Assembly (NCBI GenBank): GCA_000151295.1
Contig: GG745342.1
Span: forward strand, 1,104,515 to 1,168,514
Length of the DNA stretch: 64,000 nt
Reading direction: 5' to 3'
From: Allomyces macrogynus ATCC 38327
Lineage: Eukaryota; Blastocladiomycota; Blastocladiomycetes; Blastocladiales; Blastocladiaceae
A program made the position numbers and the translations under genes. Numbering within the stretch: the stretch's first letter is position 1; each line of letters begins with the position of its first letter. This document shows positions 43,997 to 56,806 of the stretch, piece after piece. The notes beneath the pieces are model-generated. The model did no database searches, had not been told where the DNA came from, and saw only the letters and a program-made list of their open reading frames with translations.

Positions 43997-44907
43997 ATGC
44001 CCAACAGCAACCCCAACCCGGCCTCCAGCGTCAACCCGGCGACCCCGCCCACGGCGTTCACGTTCGGCACACGTGCCGGGTTCACGATGACGCCCGCCAA
44101 CCTCTACCAGATGATGGGGTATGCATCGGGCAGCACGCAGCCGCTGCCTCCACCCATCTTCTCGACGTACCATAACGGCGGCGCGCCTGCGCCGTTTGCA
44201 CCAAACTCGTTTGCTTCCGCGCCGGCACCGGCACAACCGGCAGCCACGTCGCGCAACCACACCAAGGTCGTCTGTAAGCTCGAGTGCCGGTACTGCCGCA
44301 CGCCCGTGTGCAACCGCGGTATGAAGGCCATCTTGCTCGCTGACGCGGGCGTCGAGCTGTTCTCGACGGATTTCCCGCCGCCCACGTACGTTTGGTGGTT
44401 TGAGATGCGCGCGTCGTTGTCGTTTGGATCGCGACTAACGCATCCGCTCGGTACACGTGCGATAGGGTCGGGATGATCGGCGAGGACTACACGACGGAGA
44501 AGTGCCACTGCCGGATCCGCGACGTTGCGTGCCTGACGTGGTACGCTCAGTTGCTCCTGATCGGGTCGCCGTCGTGTCGCGCCGCACCAGTTTGCTCACG
44601 CTAATGCTCGCACTCCGTAGCGGCAACTCGCTTGGGTACCACGTCACGCAGCCGTGCAAGTCGTGCCTCGGCGCGTGCAACAACGGTCACTTTTGGATGT
44701 TCAACATGGAGGGCGTGCAGTACTCGGAGCGCATGGACGCCATGGGTACTGTCTTCACGCTCGCGTAATGCGCGCGTTTGATCAGATTGAGGTGCTGATC
44801 CCAAACCGTCCGTCGTAGGCGACAAGCTGCTCATGTGGTCGCTGCTCCCCACGCCCGACATGGACCCAGACAACCAGCTCGTCAACGAGGAGGCCATGTG
44901 TCGCTAG
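43997..44907 (+). CDS. FAM72: FAM72 family protein
   Basis: Four exons, 43997-44385, 44466-44540, 44621-44745, 44819-44907 (225 residues). The first about 85 residues are low-complexity Pro/Ala/Asn-rich. The FAM72 core follows: VCKLECRYCRTPVCNRGMKA, ILLADAGVELFSTDFPP, YTTEKCHCRIRDVACLTCGN (last Cys made by splicing), LGYHVTQPCKSCLGACNNGH, FWMF, and KLLMWSLLP. Paired cysteines make a zinc-binding role likely. In mammals FAM72A controls uracil-DNA glycosylase; function in fungi is not something I can infer. Intron 1 contains a GACTAAC branch site; donors are GTACGT, GTACGC and GTACTG. Confidence 0.93.
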
Positions 44908-45527
44908 GTAGCACGGGGAACGGGTGCGCGGGGCGTCGGTCATGGGATTCAAGGATATGTGCGCGGCTTGGACGCGTTTGGCGCAGCGCGCGATCGGGGA
45001 TGCGACTTGGAAGGGTGGACGGGGCAAAACTAGAGAGGCCATATGATAGACTCGTCGGGCGTGCCGGCGCTTTATTCTCAGTCTTGGGTCTTTCGTTGAT
45101 CAAAATGTGTGGAGAATGTGAGGGAAGTGCGCGACTTTTTAACTCAATACTCGAAGGGAGGTTCGGGGTGACATGACAGGCTCGATTGATTCAACATGGA
45201 GCTCAGGCCGACTTGGTTCGATCATGACAGGAACGATGTGCTGGATGATCATCAACTGCTCAATAAATTCTTCAGAGAGATCAACGCCATTTCAACGCGG
45301 TCATGGAGACTACATCAGTGGAAGCGGCACCAAACAGTCGAGCGCGTTTGGTTGAGCTTGTGCGTCACGGCCGTTAAGACCCTCGACATTTCTAAATGGT
45401 TCATGAAATGTTCATCAAGAGGATAGTTGACGGGAACAGTCACATTCGAAGAGCTTACAGTCTCGCCAAGTGTCCTTGAGAGAACCAAGAAGGAAGCAAG
45501 ACACGGATTGAAAAGCCAAGTTGAAAT
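44908..45527. other. Convergent intergenic region
   Basis: 3' flanks of two converging genes, AT-richer; no gene or structural RNA supported. Confidence 0.4.
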
Positions 45528-47333
45528 TTACTCAAACACGTGGAACACCGTCTTGAGCTGCTCCATGACCTCTCCGTCCACACTCTCAATCTCCACTCCA
45601 AGCGAAACACGCTGCGCGCGGTCCGGCTGCGTCCACGCGACGAGCCGCGCGGCGATTGCGTCCATGGCCCAAAATTCACGCAGGTCGAGGACCTGCAGCG
45701 TCGTTGGCAGGGCGGCAATCCACGTGCTTGGCTGCTTGTCACAATCCAGATACATCAGATTTTTCAGGACCAAGGCGCGCAAATGCGGTGGCAACGGTAC
45801 AGGAACAGTCGTGACGAGGTTGGACGACAAGTCGAGCCGTGTCAGCGTCTGCGGCCATTGCCTGGTCATGCCTGAAAAATTGCTATCCTTGAGGGCGCAC
45901 TGGGACAATTTCAGCGATTGCAATTTCGGCGGCCAGTGCGACGCAAGGAGCGCAAACGTCCCGTAGTCGTGCAGGTTCATGCCGTCAAGGACGAGCGTGG
46001 TCAGGGAAGCAGGAAGCCGTGGAATAATGTGGACAAGTGCAGCCGGGTGCCACCGCTCCGCGAATCTTGCAATCAAATCGAGCCGGGTCAGAGTCGAGGG
46101 CAGTGGGAGGGACCGGCCGACTTCGATGGGCCATTTTGACCGGGCCACACCAAGCTCGCGCGCCGCGGGTGGAAACGAAATCGACATGGGCTCGAAATGG
46201 TGCTCCGAGATCACGGCAAACACGAGACGGTCAAGACCAGTTGGAAGAAGCTGCTCGAGCCGTTCGCAATCGGCAGTCTCGTCGCTTGTACGCAGGGTCA
46301 CGTTCAGCGTCAAATCACGGAGCCGTTTACGATAGCGCAGGGCAAGTACGATCGGTTCCAGGCTTGCCGGGCCAGAATTCAGGTCGAGCGAGAGCGATAC
46401 GAGAGATGTGAGCCGCTGAAGACACTCGACTAGGCGGGAATAGCACGACGCGTCGGTTTCGTCGTCCCCGTCCAGATTGACGGTGAGGCGGCGCACCGTG
46501 GACGGAACCCGGTCAAGAAGGTAAGAGAACAGGTCGCCTTGCGCAGGGTCGAGTTGTACGGTCAGAGAAGAAAGTGCCGGCGGTAGCGCATCGACAACTT
46601 GTTTTGCGTGATCCAAGTCAAACTTTCGATCCACCGCGAAATGGAGCACGAGTTGCTGGACCGAGGGTGGCATCGTGGCCAACTGGTTGCGCGAAACCTT
46701 GGTCGACGCGACAATGAGGTGGAGAGTGTTGCACGCAGATGGAGCGAGCCACAGCCACTTGAAGCGAGCAGAAAAGAATCGAATCTGGTGGTCTCGAATC
46801 GGCAGCAGCGACCACTTCGATGAGCAGCCCGCAACGAGCATATCCCTTCGCGACACACGCTTGATGTCGGCCAGGAAGGCGCGTTCAGGATCGCGCGGAG
46901 GGAGGAACAAGGATCGACGGGGCCGACCGCCAGAATCCTTGACAATATTCTCGCCGTCCGCGTCCAAATGGAGACCAAACGCGCCAATCGGGTACAGGGC
47001 CGTCTCGGTCGAAATCATGACGCCAAACTCCCCGCTATCCCCGAGCATGACGCCAGCCGCCATATCAGCAATGTCGGAATGCGGATCGACACGCCAGGTA
47101 CCACGGTGTGAAAGCATTGCATGTACGGCCGGAGCAAAGAAGACGGGAGCAGCAAGTGCGAAAAACGCAAGCGACACACGGTCCACGACGTTGACATGGC
47201 GGCAAATGCCGCGAAGCACGTCGGACGGGATGTTATCCAGTGTCATTGACGCATTATTGAGAGACATTGCGGCAGGTGATGAGCTTGTGTCGTCGATCAA
47301 TGCAGGTCGAGCAGCGCAAGCGTTCAGGGCCAT
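45528..47333 (-). CDS. F-box/leucine-rich-repeat-like protein
   Basis: Single exon, about 601 residues from the ATG at 47333 (GCCATGG context); an in-frame ATG at 47510 would add 59 residues. An F-box-like segment near the start (LDNIPSDVLRGICRHVNVVD, then RVSLAFFALAAPVFF) is followed by many irregular leucine-rich repeats (for example LPSTLTRLDLIARFAERW; LPASLTTLVLDGMNLHDYG; LTRLDLSSNLVTTVPVPLP). If the F-box is real, it would recruit targets to an SCF ubiquitin ligase. Distantly similar in layout to the broken tandem genes at 56.8-60 kb, which share the F-box-like start plus LRR pattern. Confidence 0.75.
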   Translation of the reverse strand: MALNACAARPALIDDTSSSPAAMSLNNASMTLDNIPSDVLRGICRHVNVVDRVSLAFFALAAPVFFAPAVHAMLSHRGTWRVDPHSDIADMAAGVMLGDSGEFGVMISTETALYPIGAFGLHLDADGENIVKDSGGRPRRSLFLPPRDPERAFLADIKRVSRRDMLVAGCSSKWSLLPIRDHQIRFFSARFKWLWLAPSACNTLHLIVASTKVSRNQLATMPPSVQQLVLHFAVDRKFDLDHAKQVVDALPPALSSLTVQLDPAQGDLFSYLLDRVPSTVRRLTVNLDGDDETDASCYSRLVECLQRLTSLVSLSLDLNSGPASLEPIVLALRYRKRLRDLTLNVTLRTSDETADCERLEQLLPTGLDRLVFAVISEHHFEPMSISFPPAARELGVARSKWPIEVGRSLPLPSTLTRLDLIARFAERWHPAALVHIIPRLPASLTTLVLDGMNLHDYGTFALLASHWPPKLQSLKLSQCALKDSNFSGMTRQWPQTLTRLDLSSNLVTTVPVPLPPHLRALVLKNLMYLDCDKQPSTWIAALPTTLQVLDLREFWAMDAIAARLVAWTQPDRAQRVSLGVEIESVDGEVMEQLKTVFHVFE

Positions 47334-48923
47334 GGCTGTTGCACTTGAGGCTCTGGACAATGTGTGCGCGCGCGCTGAGGGAACTGGTCGAGCGGGTTGA
47401 CGCGAGTTGACGGTAAACTTTTGTGCGAATTGCTGGTGGGTTCGTCCGTGGTGTTGGCAGCAGGTGCACACTTGAGAGAAATCAAGGTGAACAGTGGATG
47501 CTGATGCCATGTGTGAGAACTTGAACAGTGTGACAAGTGTGACCTTGTCGCATTTAACTCTCTTTGTTGTGACCTTCGGGACCCCGTTCAAACGCGCTTC
47601 ACCAAGCAGGCAGCAGCATCACGATGAACTGTATTCGACATTTGGAGAAGAAACGATGCGAAACAACGGCCACCATTCGCTGTCGTGAGCCAAAAATGTG
47701 GATCCGCCTGAAGCTCTGTCGCATTATTGCCAACATCTCCTGCAATTCAATCTACATACGCACTTCGACCTTGGTGCACCCCAAATATACAAACAACACA
47801 CAGAAGCAGGACTCGGTGTTTTCGAAGCCCTGCCGCCCATAATGTGCAGCTCGTGGTCAGCTCGCTAATGCTGTCGGTGCGCTTTCGCCTGAACGTGATC
47901 GGCCTTGGGTGGATGATTCTGGGACGTTCGCAACAGCATCGAGGAAGAGCTCCACTTCGAAGAGTTACACGATTCAAAAGGCCAAGAGCAGACATGACTA
48001 ACCACGTCATTCATGTGCGAAAGAGAGGGTTCCAGTTACTCTCTCTCTCGCCTCGCTTTCGCCGCTTTCGACATCTCATAAGCCAGCCTTACGCCAACTT
48101 TCACCCGATTCCGCACTTGCCAAGAGGCGGCCAGGCCGGGTTGCCATTCTGCCAACCAGTCTGTCATGCATACCGTCAAGGAACGGCTGTCACCTCGACT
48201 CGCGTTGCAACCGTTCTCACCACCGCCCACGACTTGCTGCCGCGCGCAGCAGCGACCTGTTTGTGCCGACGACCATTCCCTGCCACCACCGGTCCCACCG
48301 TGGGTGTTCCAGCCTCAGCTTCCCGCCCGTTTGGTATCAAGTGCTTGCCCAAATTTGTATCCCCACCGTGATCTGGTGGACAGCGGATACTCGACTCGAA
48401 GCATTGTACCGACCGACCTGAATTGATTGCTGTTGTGGCATCGTGGACCGGCGAGGGCATGGCACCGTTTTGATCACTGCTCAGATCTGTCTGCAATCAA
48501 CTTGTCCTGCCGACTGGAACGTTTGTCGCCGTGCATTGCATTTCCCGGAGACCAGTTCGCGTCAACATCGCGCGAATTATTGCCCAGCGACCGGCTTCCC
48601 CGTGCATGTCTTTGGTTTCTGACGGTGGTGGCTCTGACGCGTGATATTTCTCTCACGGCTGCCCGGCCCGATCGGAAACTCGACCGTTGCGGCGGGAAAG
48701 GCTACCCGGGCTGTCCGTGGCCGCGTTGTCATCTTGTCCCGTTCTGAGCAACGGCTCACATCAAGGTGCTGCACATATCCGGATCCCGCCCACCCAAGCT
48801 GTTCCCGGCTACGTTTGCTCTGTTCTCAAGACTGTCATCTGCACGACTTGGTTTACGTTTCTGCCGTTGGTCGGGCGAGGTGCAGGGTCGCATGGCCACG
48901 ACGACGCTGTCGTTGCGCACGTC
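47334..48923. other. Long divergent intergenic region
   Basis: About 1.6 kb. Lower GC than neighbouring genes, with no supported coding region. The final stretch before 48924 should hold the GPCR promoter and leader. Confidence 0.4.
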
Positions 48924-50917
<1,994 letters not shown>

Positions 50918-51216
50918 CCGAGTTGGGTGTACGAGTTGGGAGTCCTTGTAATATTAGTAGACTGAGCATATCACTTTGTTAAAGATTTCGTGAGTCGGTG
51001 CAGAGTGGTAAACAGGACATGCCGTTTCTGCCAATTGCGAGCAATCAGCGTGGCGGATGGTACCGAACCCGTCCGATTCGACGAGAGCGTCGGCAGCCGT
51101 GAATGCCTGCACGGTGGTACGGGTGGGAGCATCCTCCGTTGTTGCGAACAGAAAGGAATGGTGCAGACTGAAAACCTGCTGGCAAAGCAAAAGCAATAAC
51201 GATCCTTGTTGCTCTT

Positions 51217-53319
51217 CTATTCCCGCAACAACCCAACCTCATCCGCCTCCGCGCGCGCCTCCCCCATTGCCGGGGCACCCGGCCGTGCGTACCCCGCGGG
51301 CGCGACATTCCCTGCACGCGCCCTATTGACGGCCTGCCCGACCGCCCACAAGAGGAACCCAAACGCGGTCCAGAGCATCAGGTAGAGAGCGTGCATCCAC
51401 TCGTTGGCGACCGACACGGCGAGCATGCCCGTGCACGCGAGCAGGAACACGACGGGCGTCGTGGGCCACACTTGGAACGGCCGTTCCGCGTACCGCCACG
51501 TGGTCGAGACGTAGCGCAGGACCAGGAGCGCGACGGCGGTCGCGCCGTAGAACAGGTATGCGGCGAACGCATACCAGTGGATCAACTGCATGAGCTGCGC
51601 CGACGCGAGCATGACGGCGGCGAGTGCCCATTGCAGCGCCAAGGCGCGCAGTGGCGGTTGGTTTGGTGGAGTTGCGAACGCCGCGGGGAAGTGCGATTGC
51701 TGAGCGGCAGATTGGATCAGGTAGGCGCCGCTGAAGATGCTCGAATGCAAGGCGCCAAACGTGCTATGGAAGGAACCGGGGAACGATCAGTGTGGTGTTC
51801 GGGAAGGGCTCGAAAGAAGAGGGCGACTGCGCACCTAATCACAATGAACACGGGCAGGAGGACTTGGCCGACGCGGCCAAACGCAAGCCAGCCAAACTCC
51901 ATGACCATACCCTGGTCTTGCCGCAGCATCGACGCGGGCAACACAATCAGGTACGCGACGTTGGTCAAGACGTAGCAGACGGTCACCAGAGCAACGCCCA
52001 GGATCAGCGCGCGCGGAACGTTCTTTTCGGGCTGCGAGACTTTCTCAGTCACGTAGTTGAGATTGTTCCTGGATGGTGATCGTGACTGGGTCAGTCAAAT
52101 CATGCCAATGAACATGGACGCGATTGTGGGACGCACCAGCCGTCGAAACCCCATAGCGCGGCTTGCATGGCCAGAACCCAACTGTGCGACGAGATGCCGG
52201 TTGCCGACGCGTTTGCGGCCACCTTGTCGTGCACGACCAAGGGCCCGAGCCCCGTGCCGCGCGCATAGACGGTGATGCCGGCCGCGCACACGACGGCAAT
52301 GGCCGCGAGTTTGATGACCATGAACACCGAGTGCATGCGGTTGACAGACCGCATCGACGTGGCATTGATCGCGACCGTGGCCGTCAAGACGAGCACTGCG
52401 ACCACGAGCTCGAGAATCCCGGGCGCCGTGCTGGCGCTGTCGCCGTCCACGCCACGCTCGACGGTCGGTGGCGCGCTGGTCATGGTGAGCAGTCGGTGCA
52501 GGTACTTTGCGCACACGGAAGCGAGGATTGCAGCACTGCCCGACTTGAGCAGCGTGACTGACGTCCACAGAAACGCGAGTGCTGGGAACCGGCCAAAGGC
52601 CTCGAGCAGGTACGTGTACTCGCCGCCGTTGCCCGTGATCAAGGTGCCGAGTTCGGCGTAGCAGAGTGCGCCCGACATGGAAATGATCCCGGCGAGGACC
52701 CAAATCTGGTAGAGTCGCGGTGTTAGCTTCCGCCGGGTGCTTTTGGGCAATGAGATCTGGTGGACAACACGCACCAGGATGGAGGCTAATACACTGTTCG
52801 TGTACGAGTAAATCGGGCCCGGCGACACAAAGATACCAGAGCCTGTTCAATCGCGACAAAGGGTCAGCGCGGCCACTTTGGACCTGTGCGCGCACGACGG
52901 GCCGCGGAATCAAGCGCGAAGGTACCGATAATGGCGCCGACAATGACGGAGATGCCTACGTCAAAGGAAAGCGTGATATCGCTGATGAGCGCGCGTTAAC
53001 CATGGAGAACAGCTCCATTCTCGTGAAATAAATTTTTAGGGGAAAACATACTGGTCCATAACCCCATGGTCCCGCGTCCATTCGCGGCTTCGATATCGCC
53101 ATCATCGTCACCGTCTCCACCGCCTCCGACGGTCGGGCGGAGCGGGATGCCGTGGCTGTCGGCAAAGATATCGATGGTCGAGTCGAACGAGTCGCGCGGC
53201 GAGTGCGCTGTGTTGTCGGCTGCGCGTGCGGGTCCGAGCAGCAAACCGCGCGAGCTGGGTTTCGCGTCAACGTCGTCGTGCTGATGGAGCGGGCGGAAAC
53301 CCGCGGCAGGGCCGCCCAT
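51217..53319 (-). CDS. LAT-type amino-acid permease
   Basis: Amino-acid/polyamine/organocation superfamily transporter, L-type/Mup-like branch. Six exons, 53319-53063, 52981-52926, 52842-52775, 52705-52137, 52068-51835, 51763-51217 (576 residues). An acidic Gly/Asp-rich cytosolic N-terminus is followed by about twelve membrane segments. Splices restore the family motifs: VGAIIGSGIFVSPGPIY (exons 2/3), ILIWVLAGIISMSGALCYAE (3/4), LWGFDGWNNLNYVTEKV (4/5), and VISTFGALHSSIFSGAYL (5/6). The first splice is the weak point: frame continuity needs a GTTATG donor at 53062 although a better GTATGT lies ten bases later. Substrate not predictable beyond large neutral amino acids. Confidence 0.88.
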
Positions 53320-53950
53320 GGTGCTGATGCTGCTGGTGCAAGGTCAAAAGGCTCCAGTACTGGTGCAAAGAGGGCGACTTGCGGCGCGCGTGAAGAGCGT
53401 CGCAGGCAAACGTGGAGCGCAGGCCGCGGCGCGCCTTGCAGCTTGCTGTTGCGGTGGACAGAGTCGTGTCCTCGCGCTTGGTTTGGGCCTGTTGGTCGTT
53501 GCTGCACATCGAAAAGTCGAGGCAAGCGTGCTCGACAACGATGTTTGCGAATCACGATGTGGCGAGGAGCGGCGGGCCAACAGGCAGTGCAGTTTTATCA
53601 TGGATAAGACTGCCAGCGGGCCAGCAGGCATTGGACGCCTCTGCGCCCCACCACAGACCACAGGAACACTCCCGCGCGTCGGTTGGTTGGCCAGTTTGCC
53701 CTCTTCCGCCACTCTTTCTCCACCACGCCGCTCGCCTCGCCGCGACCACAACAGCAAAGGCCACGACGTGCGCCAACGACAACGGCAAGAGCACTCTGAT
53801 CGCCGCGAGACGCTCGTGTCGCGTGCCCCAGGACCGGGACCGGTTTTCGAGCACGCACCCCGCAACCCAACGTCGCCTGATCTGGCCGCACTTCCAGCTT
53901 CAGCAACAACGTCTCTCAGAACCGGACGACCAGCCCTCAACTTCCTCGCC
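53320..53950. promoter_or_regulatory. Divergent promoter region
   Basis: 631 bp between the permease and the gene at 53951. The plus frame is open back to 53318, but the codons before 53951 look like leader (CACCACGCCGCTCGCC) and have no motif. Confidence 0.4.
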
Positions 53951-55843
53951 ATGGCCGACACGGGCAACGGCGCACCGGGCGCCGCGCAGATCATTCGTCT
54001 GCTCGACGCCAACGGCACGGACCTGCTTGACTCGGTCTCGGGCGACTACGAGGACTCGTTCTGCCTGGAAACGTTTGCCGACCTGATCAAGATGCACGCG
54101 GCACTCACCATCGACCAGGCCAAGCCAAAGACAGTCGACCCGGCCGGCACGATCAAGTCAGGCGAGTTTGTGTCGCTGCCGCCGCGCCCGCGGTGCTTCA
54201 TTCTCGCGCGCGTGCAGACGTGGGACTCCAAGCAGCCGGGTCGCGCCTACTATTCCTACTACAACGCCTACCACCTCAACAAGATCCTCTTCCAGACGCA
54301 GATTTACTTGAAAAAGAAGCTCATTCATCGCCTGCACGTGCTCAACCCGCTCACCAACACCGATATTATCGGCAACGTGCAGTACTTCATGGTGCAGCCC
54401 AAGGACGCGCCCGCCGCGGCGGGACCGAGCAACGTTGTTAAGTCGGCCGCGATCACGCCGGCGTCGCCCGACGTCGTCGCCGGGAACGACCCGCCCAAGC
54501 AGCCGCCGGCGCTGCTGGCCGTTGACGTCGAGCGCGCGGCCGCCGTGCCGTCGGGGATCATTTCGGCGCCGACGCCGTCGTCGCGTACAACGGCCGCAAC
54601 CGTGTTTGGGCGGCGGCGCGCGTCGGGCACACAGACGCCTCTGCCGACACCTGCGTCGGCGTCGGAACCCGCCGACTGGACGATCAACACGCAACTCGTC
54701 ACGGAACTGCGCGACGACGACGACCGCGATGCCGCGGAGGGCGAGAAACCGACCAAGATCCGCCGCAAATCGCGCGGGCTCGTTGTGCCGTCGACTGTCG
54801 TCGCGGCCGCAGCGCGCCGTTTGTCGAGTGCCGGTCGCCGCCTCTCGGTGATTGTCGGTGGACCCAACCCCATGACCGTGCTCGCGGCAATTGGCGACCG
54901 GTCCGAGTCGGCCATGCCGATTACCGGCGCCCTCGACAATAGCGACGCGCACGAGGCGCATCTGGCGTCGTCGCGCATGCGGCACCGGTCGTCGAGTGCG
55001 CGCGACGCTTCTCCACCCAAGATTGCGGCGGCCTCGCGCGGGCGGGCCATGTCGCTGACCCCGGACACAGGTAGCGGCTCCGGTATCGCAGGTGCCGCCA
55101 ACGTCGAGATTGTGTCCAAGCCGCCCGACAAGCCGCTCAACATCAACAACCACCGGTCGCACACGGTCAAGGTGACGGTGCCGCGCGGCACGATCACGCG
55201 ATTCGCGGTGCCAGTGCCCGAGGTCGAGATGGAGCGCCCGCCGACCCCACCGCGGCGCCGGCGCGGTCTGTCGCTGTCCAACTCGGGCCACGTCGACGGC
55301 GACGTGTGGGTCAAGCAGTTGCGCACGGCCGTCGTGCGCGTGCAGCAACAGCAGCAGGAGCAAGCGATTCACGAGGAGCCCAGTGCGTCGGCCATGGCGC
55401 TCGACGCGCGCGCTGTCGCCGTTGATACGTACGACGCGATTTTGGTCGGGACTGACAACGATTACCTCGAGTCGTCTAAGATGCGCGCGTTGTTCCGCGA
55501 CCACGCGGTCACGCCCGACGACGTCAAGCTGTTTGAGATGCCCGAGTACACGGGCGAAGAGTACGTGCCCGACCAGTCGCCGACTGACGCAGACGGGCAC
55601 GTTCACCACCACCATGGCACACTGCCGGTGGTCGTGTTTGACGACGAGGGGGCCGAAATGTGCGCGGCGTGCTATCCGACCAACGAGCAGCTGGCCGTCA
55701 TGTCGCCGACAATGCGTTTTGTGCACAAGGTCAAGTGCCACGCCATGATTTTGGCCGTCGGCGCCGTGTGCGTGCTGTTCTTGGTCATGCTCTTGCAGCA
55801 TGGCAACCAGCCGACGGGGCCCACTGCGCGCACGTCGAGCTAA
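53951..55843 (+). CDS. Tail-anchored protein with conserved-looking N-terminal domain
   Basis: Single exon, 630 residues. N-terminal domain (about 20-150): FADLIKMHAALT, then GEFVSLPPRPRCFILARVQT and NAYHLNKILFQTQIY, ending HRLHVLNPLTNTDIIGNVQY; I recall this block as shared by uncharacterised fungal proteins but cannot name the family. The middle 400 residues are disordered and Ser/Arg/Pro-rich with a QQQQQ-type run. Near the end: EMPEYTGEEYVPDQ, an HHHH run, a CAAC motif, and a single C-terminal membrane span (MILAVGAVCVLFLVMLL) with a short tail. That predicts a C-tail anchor with the domain in the cytosol. Function unknown. Confidence 0.8.
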   Translation: MADTGNGAPGAAQIIRLLDANGTDLLDSVSGDYEDSFCLETFADLIKMHAALTIDQAKPKTVDPAGTIKSGEFVSLPPRPRCFILARVQTWDSKQPGRAYYSYYNAYHLNKILFQTQIYLKKKLIHRLHVLNPLTNTDIIGNVQYFMVQPKDAPAAAGPSNVVKSAAITPASPDVVAGNDPPKQPPALLAVDVERAAAVPSGIISAPTPSSRTTAATVFGRRRASGTQTPLPTPASASEPADWTINTQLVTELRDDDDRDAAEGEKPTKIRRKSRGLVVPSTVVAAAARRLSSAGRRLSVIVGGPNPMTVLAAIGDRSESAMPITGALDNSDAHEAHLASSRMRHRSSSARDASPPKIAAASRGRAMSLTPDTGSGSGIAGAANVEIVSKPPDKPLNINNHRSHTVKVTVPRGTITRFAVPVPEVEMERPPTPPRRRRGLSLSNSGHVDGDVWVKQLRTAVVRVQQQQQEQAIHEEPSASAMALDARAVAVDTYDAILVGTDNDYLESSKMRALFRDHAVTPDDVKLFEMPEYTGEEYVPDQSPTDADGHVHHHHGTLPVVVFDDEGAEMCAACYPTNEQLAVMSPTMRFVHKVKCHAMILAVGAVCVLFLVMLLQHGNQPTGPTARTSS

Positions 55844-56081
55844 GCGGTCGGATTTGGAGGTGCAGAGCAGGCTGGCCGGGTGGACTTGCGTGGTTCGGGT
55901 GTCGAGAGCGAGAAGAGCGGGACTGGCGATGTGTCGAGACTGGACTGAGGAGGGAATAGGTAGCGCAAGGTTCGTTGGAAGCGAGAAACATGGACACCAT
56001 TCGTAGCAAACCCCTTCCAGTTCTGGTCTGGCACGACTCGCCGTTGGACAGATTTGCGATTTACTAACGGTAATGCATCAC

Positions 56082-56593
56082 TCACGATGACGCCTGCTCC
56101 CACGGCTTGCGCGGCGCGGCCATGCGCGACACGGCAGGCGGTGCCGTGTTCAGCACGTCCGGGATGTCGCGAATCCCCGGCACGGGCTTGCCCTCACTCA
56201 CGAGCTTTACGATTTCGGCAAACGTGGCCGGGTACGCGGGCTCGTCGTCGGCAGCAGTGTTTGTATCGGCCGGCGCTGTTGGTTCGTGCACGGTCGTTGC
56301 TGCAACAGCGCCGACCGTGGCTGGCGCCGATGCGGTAGCATGGCCCGCTGCTTGCTGGAGCCTTGATCGCGCACGCGCGACCGTCAGCTATGGTCCTCGA
56401 GCTTCTGTTTCCAATCAAAATCGCTGCTGATACCGTACTTGTGGTAATAGAACTGCTTGGCCTTGGTCGTGGCTCTGGCGCGCGCGGATGGATCGGCAGC
56501 GTCGGTGCGCGCAAGGATGGCGGCCAGCCCCGACTGGAACGTGGCGTCGTGGTCAAAATCGTATTGGTCGAATGCGGGCAGTGGCGAGGCCAT
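56082..56593 (-). CDS. KPWE-motif protein, Pex39-like
   Basis: Exon 1 from ATG 56593: FDQYDFDHDATFQSGLAAIL then ARATTKAKQFYYHK, resembling the N-terminal helical domain found with KPWE proteins. The C-terminal part, in another frame, reads ATFAEIVKLVSEGKPVPGIR, then DIPDVLN and RMAAPRKPWEQ with stop at 56082, the KPWE signature of Pex39/C6orf226-like peroxisomal-import factors. An intron or frameshift must lie between about 56440 and 56340. The best fit is a GTACGG donor inside HKYG and an AAG acceptor shortly after ATCA, leaving phase 2, but this removes YGISSDFDWKQ; I could not settle it. Role: probably supports peroxisomal protein import. Confidence 0.65.
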
Positions 56594-56806
56594 GGTTGGT
56601 CGATGCTTGGTGTTGTGGAGCAGGTGCCGATCAACGATCCGTAGTTGCACGCGATGCCTCGTCCTCTATGACCATCTCGCATTCGCGTCAGATGTGACAG
56701 GGCTGGCTTCCTACTCCCACCCAACCACGACGTATCGAGCTCCTTCTCTTGCAGCATCAAGCATCAGCAGCACGCCAACCTGACCTCGACCAAACAGAGC
56801 ACCACC

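Noticed and set aside
53040..53070. Stronger-looking GTATGT donor at 53052 for exon 1 of the permease.
   Set aside because: It leaves one base and throws the next exon, whose frame is fixed by family motifs, out of phase; the weaker GTTATG at 53062 keeps the frame.
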